This document shows positions 28,970 to 37,688 of a DNA stretch of 64,000 bases, piece after piece. The position numbers and the translations under genes were made by a program. The notes beneath the pieces are model-generated. The model was not told where the DNA came from. It did no database searches and was given only the letters and a program-made list of their open reading frames with translations. The first letter of the stretch is position 1, and each line of letters starts with the position of its first letter. Source of the DNA: Polyangium jinanense (GTDB taxonomy: Bacteria > Myxococcota > Polyangia > Polyangiales > Polyangiaceae); assembly GCF_028435365.1 (NCBI RefSeq), contig NZ_JAGTJJ010000016.1, positions 88,697 to 152,696 of the forward strand. The letters run 5' to 3'.

Positions 28970-30427
28970 TTAGTTTGGCTGGTAGAAGGCGACCGAACGA
29001 AGATCCGCGCATTCCTGGGCGCCCGTATCGCGGCTGAGGATGTAGATGGGCAGGTTCGTGGGCCAGGGGGTCGCCACCACGTCGCTCACCTCGAAGTTCC
29101 CCCCGGACGCGTTCTTCAGGGAGAGGAATCGCCCTGCGCTCGTGACCTTGGCCTCCACCACGAGCTCCTGGTCCCGGCTCCACGTGACGCCCGTCGGGCC
29201 CGCGAGCTGATTGTCGTCCGATTCGAGGACCACCTTCGAGTTCTTGAGGTCGAGCCAAAGACCGAATCTGTTCGACATGTAGAGGAGGTGGTGCTCGTCG
29301 GATACGTTCTCCGTCGACGCGTAGTTCGGCGCGATCTTCAAGATCACGTGGAAAGAGCCTCCCGGCAGGAGGGACGCGGCGAAGCTCGTGCGCAGGATGT
29401 CGGCCTCGCGCGTCCGCTCGGCTTCCAGCGTGGGGATGTAGCTCGACGGGTATTTCACGTTGAGCTCGTGCTGCGCCCCGTACGCGAAAACGGACTTGTC
29501 CGCGAGAATCGGGAACGGATCGCCGTCGCTATCGCCCCGCGTCTCCAGTCGAAAGTAGCCGCTGACATTCGAGAGCTCGTAGCGTCGCCACGCCATTCCA
29601 TCGTTCACATCGATCACCGCCGAGGTCGGCCAGTTCTTGTCGGGGTCGGGATCCACGACCAACCGCGAGAACGGCCCGAACATCCCGTTGCCCTTGAGCC
29701 AGGCCGTGGAATAGCCGGTCCCGCCCGTCGTCGTGTACGAGGATTGTTTCCCGCTGAGCGATGGGGGGGAGTCGAACAGGACCGCCTGCATTTCGTTTGC
29801 CGGATCCGACTGGCCGGAGACTTCGCCCATGCCGTACGTCGTGTTCTTGTCCCAGCCCGTCCCCTTCCATGAATCGCTGTTCCTGAGCTTGTTCGTCCGC
29901 ACGCTCTCCACGCTGAGCCCCCAGCCCTTGCCCACGTTGCGCGGACGCGCGGCATTCGCGCCGTAAGGCCGTCGAATGGAGTGCGGGCCAAACTGCGACG
30001 TCCGATTGATCGTGTCGCATTTGATCTCCAGCCACCCGTCCGGGAACGAATACGTCGGAGGCGTCGAGGCCCCGAGGTCCGGCTGCGTCGCCGCCCATTC
30101 CCGGATGACCACCGGCCCGCCGCCCGCGCCGCCCGTTCCGCCGGCGCCCATTCCACCGGCGCCCATTCCACCCGTGCCGCCCATTCCACCCACCGCGACC
30201 CCGCCCGCGCCGCCCGTCCCACCGACGCCGCCCGTCCCGCCCGGTCCCACGGACGCGCCGTCACCGCCGCTCCCGCCTGCGGACGACGACGACGCTTGTC
30301 CCGGCGGCGCCGACCCTAGCTCATCGAGGCCACACCCGCCGAGCCAGACGCCCGTCACGAGCGCAGCGATGCCGGAGATTCCAAGGGAAGCAAGGCCGCG
30401 ACGCCCGCGGCAAGACGCACGTTCCAT
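28970..30427 (-). CDS. Gly-rich-linker lipoprotein with LamG-like C-terminal domain
   Basis: The 485-residue protein starts at ATG 30427 behind a GAGGATC site. Its signal peptide ends in WLGGC (about residue 32). A Ser/Gly linker with repeated GGMGAGG/GGTGG units spans about residues 45-115. Beyond that is a beta-rich domain of about 360 residues with strands such as WLEIKCDTI, FHVILKIAP, LWLDLKNSKVVLES and ELVVEAKV, reminiscent of concanavalin-A/LamG-like carbohydrate-binding folds. Surface binding is inferred. An ATG 8 codons upstream is possible. Confidence 0.78.
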   Translation of the reverse strand: MERASCRGRRGLASLGISGIAALVTGVWLGGCGLDELGSAPPGQASSSSAGGSGGDGASVGPGGTGGVGGTGGAGGVAVGGMGGTGGMGAGGMGAGGTGGAGGGPVVIREWAATQPDLGASTPPTYSFPDGWLEIKCDTINRTSQFGPHSIRRPYGANAARPRNVGKGWGLSVESVRTNKLRNSDSWKGTGWDKNTTYGMGEVSGQSDPANEMQAVLFDSPPSLSGKQSSYTTTGGTGYSTAWLKGNGMFGPFSRLVVDPDPDKNWPTSAVIDVNDGMAWRRYELSNVSGYFRLETRGDSDGDPFPILADKSVFAYGAQHELNVKYPSSYIPTLEAERTREADILRTSFAASLLPGGSFHVILKIAPNYASTENVSDEHHLLYMSNRFGLWLDLKNSKVVLESDDNQLAGPTGVTWSRDQELVVEAKVTSAGRFLSLKNASGGNFEVSDVVATPWPTNLPIYILSRDTGAQECADLRSVAFYQPN

Positions 30428-30553
30428 GACCAGCGATCCTCGGCGGAACACGGCCCGGCGTCAACGAACGCGCGGCGACATCTCGCGCCCCGGCGGTCGA
30501 TCGTTCTGCGATACACTGGCGCCACGCCCGCACGCCCGGATCACGAGCTTCGG

Positions 30554-33139
30554 ATGCCTCCCACTTCCCGACCGAGCCCCAGCCGAGATCGCGGAAGGCC
30601 TGGCTCGGTGCGCGCCCTCGCCGCCCTCGTCGCCTTCACCGTCGCGAGCTCCGCGCTCGCGCTCGGCGGCGTCCACGTCCGTGTCGTCGCCCTCCTCGCG
30701 CCCTTCGCCTTCGTCGCCGCCGCGCTCGCGCTTCGCCGCGAGCAAGAGCGCAAGGGATCGATCTCCCTCGCCTTGCCCGCGATCCTCGCGATCGCCCTCG
30801 CCGCGTACACGCTCCTGCAAGCCGTGCCCTTGCCCATGGCCGTGCTCGAGCGCATCGCGCCGGGCAACGCCGACGTCTGGTCGCGCGCGCTCCTGCCCTT
30901 CGGCGAAGCGGGCCCGCGCTTCGCGAGCCTGTCGCTCGATCCGGGCAGCACGCTCGTCGAGGCCCTGAAGTGGTCCTCCTACGCCGCGATCTTCACCGCC
31001 TCGGCGGCCGTCTCCGCGCGTCGCGGCGCGGCCACGGGCATCACCACCGTCTTCGCCTCGGCCCTCGCCGTCGCGCTCGTCACGGTCGTGCACGGCCTCG
31101 CGGGCATGACCAAGGTCTACGGCTTTTATACGCCGTCGGTCTCGCTGCCGCCGTGGCACGTCGGACCGCTCATCAACCCGAACACCCTCGCTGGGTACCT
31201 GAACCTCGGCGCGCTCGCGGGCATGGGCCTCGTGCTCATGCACGATCCGATCGCGCCGCGCTGGCTCGTCGCTTCGGGCATCGCGTTCCTCGTCGCCGTC
31301 GACGTCACCTCTGCCTCGCGTGGCGGCGTGATCGCCTTGATCCTCGGCGTCCTCCTGCTCGCGCTCCTGCTCCGGCTCCGCGCCGCGCGCCGCGGCGCGA
31401 GCGCCCGCACCACCGACCCCTCGCTCCGCTTTCTCCTCGGCGGCGCGCTCCTCGGCGGCGCTGCGCTCGCGCTGCTCGGCGGCACGCGCGACACGTGGTT
31501 CGAGCTCTACGACAAGAACCTCGACAAACTCCAGATGGTGCTCTGGGCGCTGCCCGTCTTGCGCGAGCACCCGATCTTCGGCATCGGTCGCGGCGCCTTC
31601 GAGAGCGTCTTCCCCGCGTACCGCGAGAGCTCGGGCCACGTCGTCTTCGCGTACGTCGAGAACTTCCCGGCGCAGTGGCTCGTCGAGTGGGGCGCGCCCG
31701 TCGCGCTCGCGGCGCTCGTCCTGTTCGCTTGGGCGCTCGCTCCCTCGCGCCTCGGCGCCTTGCGCAGCCGACTCGCGGCGTCTGCGTTCACGGGCGTCGT
31801 CGTGGTCCTCCTCCAGAACCTCGCCGACCTCTCGCTGGAGATCCCCGCCGTCTGCTTCGCGCTCGCGACGGTACTCGGCTCCTTGTGGGGCGATCGCGCG
31901 CGCTCGCGCCCGTCCGGCGGCCTTGCTGCGAAGGCCCCGGGCAAGCTCGCGCGCCTCGCGCCGGCCCTCACGCTCCTCGTTGGCCTCGCGCTCGCCGCCG
32001 CATCGTTCCGGTTCGGCCATCCCGACGTCGGTGCCGAGCGCGACGCGATCCGCAAGACCTACGACGCGACGAACCCTGCGGATCCCGCCGCGCACGACGC
32101 GCTGAAAGGCGCGCTCCGCGCGGCGATGCGCCGCCACCCGGCCGAGCCTTATTTCCCGCTCATCGGCGCGCTCGCGGCCTACCAGGGCAAACGCGAGAGC
32201 GCGCTCCCGTGGCTGCAACGCACGCTCGAACGAGGCCACGTCAACGGCCGCGCGCACCTTTTGCTCGCGCAGGTCCTCACGAGCCGCGGCGCGCGCCGCC
32301 AGGCCTTGCTCGAGCTGCGGATCGCCGTCACGCAAGACGGCTCGCTCGTCGGCCCCGCGGGCGTGTTCGCGGCGCGGATCTCGAAAGATTACGACGAGCT
32401 TTCCGGCGCCGTTCCCGAAGGCAAAGCCGGCGCGCCCATGCTCGACGAGCTCGCGGTGCAAGCACGCAACGCCGGCCATGCCGCGCTGAGCGCGCGCCTC
32501 GACGCCGAGGCAATCGCGCGAAACCCCGGCGCCCACGGCCCCCGCGTGCGCGCCGCGAACGCCCAGCTCGACGCGCTCGCGAAGGGCACGTGTGACGACC
32601 GCGCCCGCTGCGCGCGCGAGATCGAAGCCCATGCGGCCGCGCTCGAATCCGCGTTCCCCGGGGACTTCGTGGCCGACCGGATCCGCGCAGAGTTGCTCGT
32701 CACCGAGGGCAAGAGCGAGGACGCCGAGGCCCGTCTCGCGGCGCGTTGTGCGCGGGTCATGGATCGCGTCGGATGCCTGCGCGCCCGCATCGAGATCGCC
32801 TCCCGCGTCCCCGGCATCGCGCGCATCGACGCGGCCAGCAAAGACCTCCTCGCCGCGACGTGCCTCTCTGCATCCGCCTGCGCCGAGACCGCGTCCTTCC
32901 TCGCGCGCATCCGCGAGAACCGCGGCGACAGCGGCTCCGCGCTCACGCTCTACGCCCGCGCAGCCCGCGAGGAACCGACCGAAGCCCGCTGGCTCGCGCT
33001 CGCGGACGCCGCGAGCCGCGCGGGCGCGCATGCGCAGGCGGCGGATGCGCTCGAACGGGTGGCGCAAAAACGAGGAATGACGGAGGAGCTGCGGAAGCGG
33101 ATTGCGGAGGAGCGGGCGCGGGCGCTGGGCGCGCACTAG
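30554..33139 (+). CDS. O-antigen ligase-like membrane protein with TPR tail
   Basis: The 861-residue protein has about 12 hydrophobic helices over residues 18-480, with a large periplasmic loop. The Wzy_C/WaaL signature region includes GRGAFESVFPAYRESS with a conserved Arg/His environment and a preceding TSASRGGVIAL helix. The final 350 residues are soluble and helical, with TPR-like repeats (AYQGKRESALPWLQRTLERG; AHLLLAQVLTSRGARRQAL). Members ligate or polymerise lipid-linked O-antigen, or glycosylate proteins. It may act with the GT39-like and WbpD-like genes at 26-28 kb. A transmembrane/TPR fusion is normal for this family in deltaproteobacteria. Confidence 0.85.
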   Translation: MPPTSRPSPSRDRGRPGSVRALAALVAFTVASSALALGGVHVRVVALLAPFAFVAAALALRREQERKGSISLALPAILAIALAAYTLLQAVPLPMAVLERIAPGNADVWSRALLPFGEAGPRFASLSLDPGSTLVEALKWSSYAAIFTASAAVSARRGAATGITTVFASALAVALVTVVHGLAGMTKVYGFYTPSVSLPPWHVGPLINPNTLAGYLNLGALAGMGLVLMHDPIAPRWLVASGIAFLVAVDVTSASRGGVIALILGVLLLALLLRLRAARRGASARTTDPSLRFLLGGALLGGAALALLGGTRDTWFELYDKNLDKLQMVLWALPVLREHPIFGIGRGAFESVFPAYRESSGHVVFAYVENFPAQWLVEWGAPVALAALVLFAWALAPSRLGALRSRLAASAFTGVVVVLLQNLADLSLEIPAVCFALATVLGSLWGDRARSRPSGGLAAKAPGKLARLAPALTLLVGLALAAASFRFGHPDVGAERDAIRKTYDATNPADPAAHDALKGALRAAMRRHPAEPYFPLIGALAAYQGKRESALPWLQRTLERGHVNGRAHLLLAQVLTSRGARRQALLELRIAVTQDGSLVGPAGVFAARISKDYDELSGAVPEGKAGAPMLDELAVQARNAGHAALSARLDAEAIARNPGAHGPRVRAANAQLDALAKGTCDDRARCAREIEAHAAALESAFPGDFVADRIRAELLVTEGKSEDAEARLAARCARVMDRVGCLRARIEIASRVPGIARIDAASKDLLAATCLSASACAETASFLARIRENRGDSGSALTLYARAAREEPTEARWLALADAASRAGAHAQAADALERVAQKRGMTEELRKRIAEERARALGAH

Positions 33140-33163
33140 CGAGGGGGGAGCTGCTGGGAACGC

Positions 33164-34054
33164 TCAGCGCCCTTTGTTCGCAACGAGCAGGGCAGCGAGG
33201 TCTGCCGCGGAGAGATCAAGAGCCATGTCCGTGAGTCGGGTGGCGCCCTCCTTGCGGAGCTGCGTGGCGAGGTTCTCACGCTCGTCGCTGGTCAACGGCC
33301 GGGCGAGCCGTCGCTCGAACAGGCGCACAACGGGTTCGAGGCTTCCTTCCGCGCGCCCTTCCTCTCGCCCTTGCTGCACGTACTTGCGGGCGAACTCGCT
33401 TTGATACTCATAGTTCGGGATGCTCATGAGCTTCTCCAGGGCCATCCGGGCAGCTTCGCCCAGGGAAAATAGCACGAGATCCGCGTAAAGCTTCGCGCGC
33501 TCCGCATCGAGCCCCGCGCCCGCGGCGAGCGCCGCGACGGCGATGGGAATCCCTCCCTCCGTTCGTCCGTGCGCGAGGGCCGAGAGGACCGAGAGCTCCG
33601 GCCTTTCCTTGGCTTCGTCGATGTCCTTCACGACCGGCACCCCCTCGGGTCCCAGGACCAGAGGCGTGAGGGAAGCCTGTCCAGGGCCGAGCACGATCGG
33701 CTGGGAAAGACGCGCCGCGAGCGCCGCGTCGGGCGTGACGATCAGCAAGCACGCGGGGCAACGGTAACGCGCTCGCGCCCCGGCGACGTACGCAGGCCAG
33801 GCGAAGGGCTTGTCCGGATCCCACTGGAGCTGGGCTTCGACGATGATGACCAGGACAGGTTGATCATCGAGGAGCAAGACAAGGAGATCGGCGCGAAGCT
33901 CCCGCGGAATGATGTTCGTCAGATCCGCCGAGGCAATCCGGGCCTCCGTGAACGGTGGCAGCGGGATGTGCAGGGCCTCGTGGAGGAGCTCCGCCGCCAG
34001 GACGGGACGGTTGCGGAAGAGCTCGATGATCGCCTCGTGCAAGAGGGAAGGCAC
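33164..34054 (-). CDS. Rpn-family PD-(D/E)XK nuclease/putative transposase
   Basis: The 296-residue protein starts at GTG 34054. The N-terminal half contains the nuclease core: ADLLVLLLDDQPVLVIIVEAQ, matching the D-x-n-E-x-Q variant of the PD-(D/E)XK motif in Rpn (recombination-promoting nuclease) proteins. The C-terminus holds the helical GREEGRAEG segment and a DUF4351-like tail. Rpn proteins nick or recombine DNA in a RecA-independent way and are abundant in myxobacteria. It is convergent with the O-antigen gene, 24 bp apart. No terminal repeats flank it, so I call it a standalone gene and not an insertion sequence. Confidence 0.82.
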   Translation of the reverse strand: MPSLLHEAIIELFRNRPVLAAELLHEALHIPLPPFTEARIASADLTNIIPRELRADLLVLLLDDQPVLVIIVEAQLQWDPDKPFAWPAYVAGARARYRCPACLLIVTPDAALAARLSQPIVLGPGQASLTPLVLGPEGVPVVKDIDEAKERPELSVLSALAHGRTEGGIPIAVAALAAGAGLDAERAKLYADLVLFSLGEAARMALEKLMSIPNYEYQSEFARKYVQQGREEGRAEGSLEPVVRLFERRLARPLTSDERENLATQLRKEGATRLTDMALDLSAADLAALLVANKGR

Positions 34055-34165
34055 GAGGGCGCTCTACTGCGAGAGCGCGGCGAGGACAAGGGATAGGTTC
34101 GTCGGGGAACGAATCGGTTTTACCGGAACGTTGCTGCTGCGGTCGTGGAGGACATGACCTGCACG

Positions 34166-34888
34166 TCACGCACCGCTCGAGGATGGCTCGTAGCGCGCCA
34201 CCCACACGCGGAACTGCAGCTCGCCGAAGATGAAACGGGGCGCCGCGAAGCCTGCCTGGGCCAGGAGCGCGAAGACCTCGGCATCCGAGGCCGGGATCCG
34301 CATCGATGCCATTGCCTTCCGTCGGTGCTCCGCCGCCTCGGGCGGCCAGCCATTCGCGACGAGCCGCTGCTCCTCGACGGCCCTGAGCAGCGGCTCGTTT
34401 CCAACCCGACAACCGATCACGAAGTGCGCCCCCGGCACGAGCCTCCCGGCGATCTCCCGCAGCAGTTCGATACGCGCCTCATCGTCCGGAAGATGGTGCA
34501 GGACGCCGATCATCTGCGCGCCGTCGAACGAAGGCCCGCGCGGGAGATCGCGGAGCTCGCAGGCATGCAAGCTCGTCCGTTCCAGAAGACCTGCCGCCGC
34601 GAGCTTTTCTCTGGCAATGGCGATCATCTCCGGCGAGGGATCGACGCCCGTGAAATGAAAGTCGGCTCCTGCGTGGCGCGCGAACGGCTTCACCTCGCTC
34701 CCGGTTCCGATGCCGACCATCAAGAGCGACGCGGCCTTCTGGCCCGAGAGCGCCGCGACGAGCACCTCCGCGGCGACCTGGTGCATGGCATCGTAGCCCT
34801 CCATCGAGAGGCGCACCTGGCTGTCGTATTTCAATGCACGCTCGCGCCCGAAGATCACCGCATGTTTTCCGTGCTCGTCCGTTTTCAT
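34166..34888 (-). CDS. Class I SAM-dependent methyltransferase
   Basis: The 240-residue protein starts at ATG 34888 behind AAGGAG. The Rossmann methyltransferase core has motif I LLMVGIGTGSE (about residue 53), an acidic residue after beta2 in FTGVDPSPEM, and motif post-II GVLHHLPDDEARIELLREI. Length and layout resemble the CmoA/TrmR-like and general methyltransf_12 groups. The substrate is unknown. A 440-bp divergent gap separates it from the HEAT-repeat gene. Confidence 0.82.
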   Translation of the reverse strand: MKTDEHGKHAVIFGRERALKYDSQVRLSMEGYDAMHQVAAEVLVAALSGQKAASLLMVGIGTGSEVKPFARHAGADFHFTGVDPSPEMIAIAREKLAAAGLLERTSLHACELRDLPRGPSFDGAQMIGVLHHLPDDEARIELLREIAGRLVPGAHFVIGCRVGNEPLLRAVEEQRLVANGWPPEAAEHRRKAMASMRIPASDAEVFALLAQAGFAAPRFIFGELQFRVWVARYEPSSSGA

Positions 34889-35107
34889 GACCGCTCTCCT
34901 TCGACCGACGGTCATCGGACCGCCTGCAAGCGAGAACGTAGTGCTCTCCGCGCGGGCACGACAGGGCGGGGCTTTCGATCCGATCGGCGGATTTTTCTGC
35001 CTGGGCGAGCACCCCACCCTGACGTCCCGGAGCTGCTCCGGCGCATCGAGCCTTGAGCCAATGGGACCAGCCGTGTAGCCTCGGCTCGTCGGAGCGCGGA
35101 AAGGCCC

Positions 35108-35224
35108 ATGGCAAACCCCCAAGCTTTCCTTCGCGACCTGCGGACCGCAAACGCAGGCAACCACGTCGAGCTCGGTCGACCCGCGGGGAGCACGATTTCG
35201 TCGCGTTTGGCGGGCTCGTCGTGA
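35108..35224 (+). CDS. Possible small ORF in a divergent gap
   Basis: This 38-codon frame (MANPQAFLRDLRTANAGNH...) lies in the otherwise empty 34889-35329 interval, with a plausible GGAAAGG site before the ATG. Its start looks like the N-terminus of a larger protein, so it could be a truncated remnant. No family is recognised. The rest of the interval shows no gene; the two flanking promoters must lie in it. Confidence 0.25.
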   Translation: MANPQAFLRDLRTANAGNHVELGRPAGSTISSRLAGSS

Positions 35225-35329
35225 TCCCCAGACCAGGTACCACGCCACCAGCATGACGCACACACCGCCGGAGCTCGAGCTCCCTTGTTTACCTCACCTC
35301 GCAGACATGAAAACTGCATTGGAGATTGT

Positions 35330-36544
35330 ATGGCCTGGTTCGCGGATCTGAGCCCGTACGAGAATCCGAAAAGGGAAGCGGAGGACGACACGAGCGCGCC
35401 GGCGCCGCCCATCCTCAACATCGGCTGGCTCGAGCCTGGGCATTCGTTTCCCGTAGGGTCCGTGTCCACCGCATTCCTCGTGCGGCTCGCGGTCCTGGTG
35501 ACGCGTGCTCGAACGGTGCTCTCGCGCCGCAATCATACCTGCGCGTTCGTCCACAAAAAGCCGATCATCGGAACCGGCGAGATCCGCGTGGTCGGAGACG
35601 ACAGAACGAGGTTCGCCGCGCCGGTGATGATTCACCACTACGTCGCGGAGCATGGCTACCGGCCGCCGGACGCCTTCATCGCCGCGGTCCTGCGCACGTC
35701 CGGCCTCTCCTGGGAACGGGCGTACGAGGAGGACCTCTGCGCGAGCTGCGGCCTCGCCTTGCAAATCAAGAAAAAGCACAAGGTCTATCGCGAGGACGAG
35801 ACGGGTATCGAGTCCTTCGTCCAGGGCTTTTGCGGCGGCTGCGGCGTTTCCTATCAACGCCGCGCGCCGCTGCCGGGCGGCGAACGCGTGGCGATCCTGC
35901 GCGCGCTGGAGCAGCTTCGGGCCCCCGACCCCGACACGCGCATCGAGGCCGCGACCGATCTGTCCTATCTTCGGGGCCAGGATTCCATTCCGCAGCTCGT
36001 CGCGCTCCTGCATGACGCGCACACAGGGGTGCGGCGCGCAGCCATCATGGCGCTCGTCAAGCTGAAAGCGGATGAGGCCATTGTGCCGCTCATCGAAAAC
36101 CTCGAGCGCCCGAATGAAATCCCGCTCGATGCGACGGTGAGGCTACTCGCTGGCCTGGGCGCAGGCGCCGTCCTCCGCGCCCTCGTGGCTCCCCTCCGGC
36201 ATACGGATACGGCCGTCCGCAGCGCCGCCGTCGAAGTGCTGGAGCGAATCGGAGGCGAGGCGATCGAGGCATTGCTGATGGAGCGCCTCGACGACCCGGA
36301 TCCCTCGATCCGGCGGCAAGCCCTCCGGGCGCTGTCGGGTCGCGTCGAGCGATGGGAACGCCGGCTCCTCAGCGAGGACTACGACGGCGCGGCTCCATTC
36401 ATCGATCCACGCGCGCCGCTCGACGATGCGTGGTTATCCCAGGCCGCGTCACGAATGCAAGTCCCCATCGAGGAGGTGCGCGGCCGCGTCGAGGCGCTCG
36501 CGCCGCGATTCGGCATTCCGCTCCGGTGGCGGGATCGCGGCTGA
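35330..36544 (+). CDS. HEAT-repeat protein with N-terminal Cys domain
   Basis: The 404-residue protein starts at ATG 35330 after GGAG. The N-terminal region (about 1-190) begins with WFADLSPYENP and contains two CxxC pairs (CASCGLA and CGGCGV), which could bind zinc. The C-terminal half (about 195-350) has three to four HEAT/PBS-lyase-type repeats, such as DTRIEAATDLSYLRGQDSIP and TGVRRAAIMALVKLKADEA. HEAT repeats bind proteins. The function is unknown. There is no signal peptide. Confidence 0.78.
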   Translation: MAWFADLSPYENPKREAEDDTSAPAPPILNIGWLEPGHSFPVGSVSTAFLVRLAVLVTRARTVLSRRNHTCAFVHKKPIIGTGEIRVVGDDRTRFAAPVMIHHYVAEHGYRPPDAFIAAVLRTSGLSWERAYEEDLCASCGLALQIKKKHKVYREDETGIESFVQGFCGGCGVSYQRRAPLPGGERVAILRALEQLRAPDPDTRIEAATDLSYLRGQDSIPQLVALLHDAHTGVRRAAIMALVKLKADEAIVPLIENLERPNEIPLDATVRLLAGLGAGAVLRALVAPLRHTDTAVRSAAVEVLERIGGEAIEALLMERLDDPDPSIRRQALRALSGRVERWERRLLSEDYDGAAPFIDPRAPLDDAWLSQAASRMQVPIEEVRGRVEALAPRFGIPLRWRDRG

Positions 36545-36636
36545 ACAGGAGCTGCGTGCGGACCGGCAGTCCCGACGGGTCCCATCCCCTCTCCACGGCC
36601 TGGCCGGAGGCATCTTTTGCGCTACCTATTGCCGGC

Positions 36637-37458
36637 ATGACCGACCTCCTCTTTACGCCGTCGGGCGTCCGGTTGCGTCGTCACTCCAACCGCTCCGGAG
36701 ACCTCAACTGGCTGCTCCTGCCGGGAGGACCTGGCATCGGGTCGGAAAGCCTCGAAGGGCTGGCCGACATCCTGGATGTGCCGGGGGCCATCTGGCTCGT
36801 CGATCTGCCTGGAGATGGCTCCAATCGCGCCCCTCCAGGGAGCCTGGGAAGTCCTTTTGATGCCTGGCCCCAGGTCGTGGCCGAAGCTGCCAGGGCGCTC
36901 CCGCGCGTCGTCTTCGCCGGACATTCGACCGGGGGCATGTATCTGCTTTCGACGCCCGAACTGGAACCGCACCTCGAGGCCCTGGCGCTTCTGGACACCG
37001 CTCCGGACGCCCTCTGGTATCCTCGTTTCGTGGAGATGACCCGGGCGAATCCGTTGCCCGATGTCGAGGCGGCGACAGCGATCTATGAAGCGGATCCGCG
37101 CGACGAGAACATCGCCGCGGTTGCGGTGGCGTCCGCGGAATGGAACTTCACCCCGGCCGGGCTTTCGGCGGGACGCGAGCTCCTCGCGAGGATGCCTTAC
37201 AACAGCGCGGCGGTCGCGTGGTCGGAGGCGAATTTCGACCACGTCTACAAGGCCCGGTGGTGGCCGACGCGAATGCCGGTCCTTCGACTGGCTGGCTCGG
37301 ACGATCGGATCGTCTGGCAAGGCGGCTTTCGCGAGCCGAGATTCCAAACGCCCAACGTCATCGAGCGCGTCATCGAGGGAGCTGGGCATTTCCCGTGGAT
37401 CGAGAATCCCCGGGATGTGCGAGCGGCCTTCGCCGAATTGGCGCTCCGCATCGCCTGA
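36637..37458 (+). CDS. Alpha/beta hydrolase (prolyl-iminopeptidase-like)
   Basis: The 273-residue hydrolase has a nucleophile elbow FAGHSTGG (about residue 97), an acid loop LAGSDDRI and a catalytic His in GAGHFPWIENP, so the triad is complete. The opening LLPGGPGIGSESL carries the oxyanion HGGPG-like motif seen in prolyl aminopeptidases. Substrate not predictable. An in-frame GTG at 36556 with a strong AGGAG site would add 27 residues, so the start is uncertain. Confidence 0.82.
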   Translation: MTDLLFTPSGVRLRRHSNRSGDLNWLLLPGGPGIGSESLEGLADILDVPGAIWLVDLPGDGSNRAPPGSLGSPFDAWPQVVAEAARALPRVVFAGHSTGGMYLLSTPELEPHLEALALLDTAPDALWYPRFVEMTRANPLPDVEAATAIYEADPRDENIAAVAVASAEWNFTPAGLSAGRELLARMPYNSAAVAWSEANFDHVYKARWWPTRMPVLRLAGSDDRIVWQGGFREPRFQTPNVIERVIEGAGHFPWIENPRDVRAAFAELALRIA

Positions 37459-37476
37459 GCGTCCGCCTCGCTCGGC

Positions 37477-37494
37477 GTTCGCGTCCACGCGAAC
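37477..37494 (+). terminator. Short hairpin after hydrolase gene
   Basis: The arms GTTCGCG and CGCGAAC (7 bp, 4-nt loop) start 18 bp after the hydrolase stop. There is no clear T-run. The remaining 190 bp up to the next gene shows nothing else recognisable. Confidence 0.45.
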
Positions 37495-37688
37495 CTCCTC
37501 TCGCGTTCAAGGGTAGTGGCCGGATCCAGCCCACGCACGAGCGCTCTTGGCGAAACCGTGCCGCGCAGGCCCCCTTGGGTCGCCAATTTGCAACGACCCT
37601 TTGCAGAATTGCGAGCGCACAAGCGGGCATGCGCGAGGCAACATCTGCGGGGGCGGCGCGATACGGCCCCACAAGGAGAGGCTCGACC

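Noticed and set aside
30461..33136. An 891-codon open frame antisense to the O-antigen-ligase gene
   Set aside because: It is a high-GC shadow frame, rich in Arg/Glu/Gly, with no domain. The plus-strand frame has membrane helices and family motifs.
33164..34054. Rpn gene as part of a complete insertion sequence
   Set aside because: No terminal inverted repeats or target duplications could be seen around it, and it fits tightly against neighbours.
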